Positions 6,096 through 6,328 of a DNA stretch of 6,328 nucleotides are shown here, piece by piece. The DNA is from Phycisphaerae bacterium (GTDB taxonomy: Bacteria; Planctomycetota; Phycisphaerae; UBA1845; Fen-1342). The stretch spans positions 1 to 6,328 of the forward strand of contig JALHOX010000268.1 of the NCBI GenBank assembly GCA_022842805.1. The letters run 5' to 3'. The translations under genes and the position numbers were made by a program. The notes below the pieces were generated by a model that worked only from the letters and a program-made list of their open reading frames with translations, did not search any database and was not told the DNA's origin. The stretch's first letter is position 1. Each line of letters begins with the position of its first letter.

Positions 6096-6328
6096 GCCGT
6101 TCGATGCGACGGACAAGGATGCGCACCTGCTCCATTAGTTCAGGCAGCTTCGCGGTCGACAATTGCTGACGGATCGCTCGGCGGTTCTCCGTGGCAGGGG
6201 GCATACCGCGCAACACCGCGCCCGGCGGTACGTCCCGCTCCAAGCCGGTCTGCGGAAGAATGATGGCACCATCGCCGATCGTCAGATGATCGATCAGGCC
6301 GCACTGACCGCCGAGAATCACGCCATTG
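6061..6328 (-). CDS. lpxD: UDP-3-O-(3-hydroxyacyl)glucosamine N-acyltransferase LpxD, C-terminal part (runs off the right edge)
   Basis: The last 88 residues of a protein whose start lies outside the window. LpxD adds the second (3R)-hydroxyacyl chain, to the 2-amino group exposed by LpxC. The visible part begins in the last turns of the left-handed beta-helix (GVILGGQCGLIDHLTIGDG, then AIILPQTGLERDVPPGAVLRGMP), a pattern close to the LpxD signature of GGQxGxxxHLxIGD, a Q/S-G-V/L segment and a DIPPG-type loop. A charged helical tail follows (LPELMEQVRILVRRIERLE), probably coiled-coil, as in LpxD family C-termini, where it packs in the trimer. The catalytic histidine lies upstream and is not visible. 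The fused lpxC-fabZ gene starts inside this gene's last codons, so this is the upstream gene of the operon as seen here. LpxA is excluded because a complete lpxA follows downstream. Confidence 0.9.
   Translation of the reverse strand, partial: NGVILGGQCGLIDHLTIGDGAIILPQTGLERDVPPGAVLRGMPPATENRRAIRQQLSTAKLPELMEQVRILVRRIERLESSANDRTRS

Overview
The window looks like chromosomal DNA of a Gram-negative, high-GC bacterium, most plausibly a member of the Planctomycetota. This is an inference. It rests on the fused LpxC-FabZ protein, an oxidoreductase directly behind lpxA, weak or absent Shine-Dalgarno sequences on several genes, GTG and TTG starts, and an intergenic cluster of short GTGTGCCAC-flanked hairpins of a kind I associate with planctomycete genomes. 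No rRNA or other taxonomic marker is present, so the phylum is not proven. I saw no tRNA, CRISPR array, transposase, phage gene or origin.

Layout from left to right. Positions 1-779 hold the start of queD and all of queE on the minus strand, two enzymes of the preQ0/queuosine (7-deazaguanine) pathway. Positions 780-955 are a 176-bp divergent intergenic region with a possible promoter reading right. Positions 956-1228 (plus strand) encode a 90-residue hypothetical protein with two membrane segments. It converges on a minus-strand pair: an M24-family metallopeptidase (1507-2670) and, overlapping its end by 10 nt, an 85-residue three-helix membrane protein resembling the CBU_0592 family (1259-1516). 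Positions 2671-2839 are an intergenic gap carrying three short hairpins.

Positions 2840-6328 are a tightly packed minus-strand lipid A operon, transcribed in the order lpxD (3' end only), lpxC-fabZ fusion, lpxA and a Gfo/Idh/MocA oxidoreductase. Every junction overlaps: about 35 nt at lpxD/lpxC, GTGA at lpxC-fabZ/lpxA, and ATGA at lpxA/oxidoreductase. The hairpin gap then separates it from the peptidase.

The lipid A genes cover LpxA (first acylation of UDP-GlcNAc), LpxC (committed deacetylation), LpxD (second acylation) and FabZ, which competes with LpxA and LpxD for (3R)-hydroxyacyl-ACP. The oxidoreductase may change the sugar before acylation (a GnnA-like 3-dehydrogenase), but no partner aminotransferase is visible. 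Overall this is a mostly ordinary housekeeping region. The points most worth a second look are the hairpin cluster, the LpxA-linked oxidoreductase, and the two small membrane proteins.
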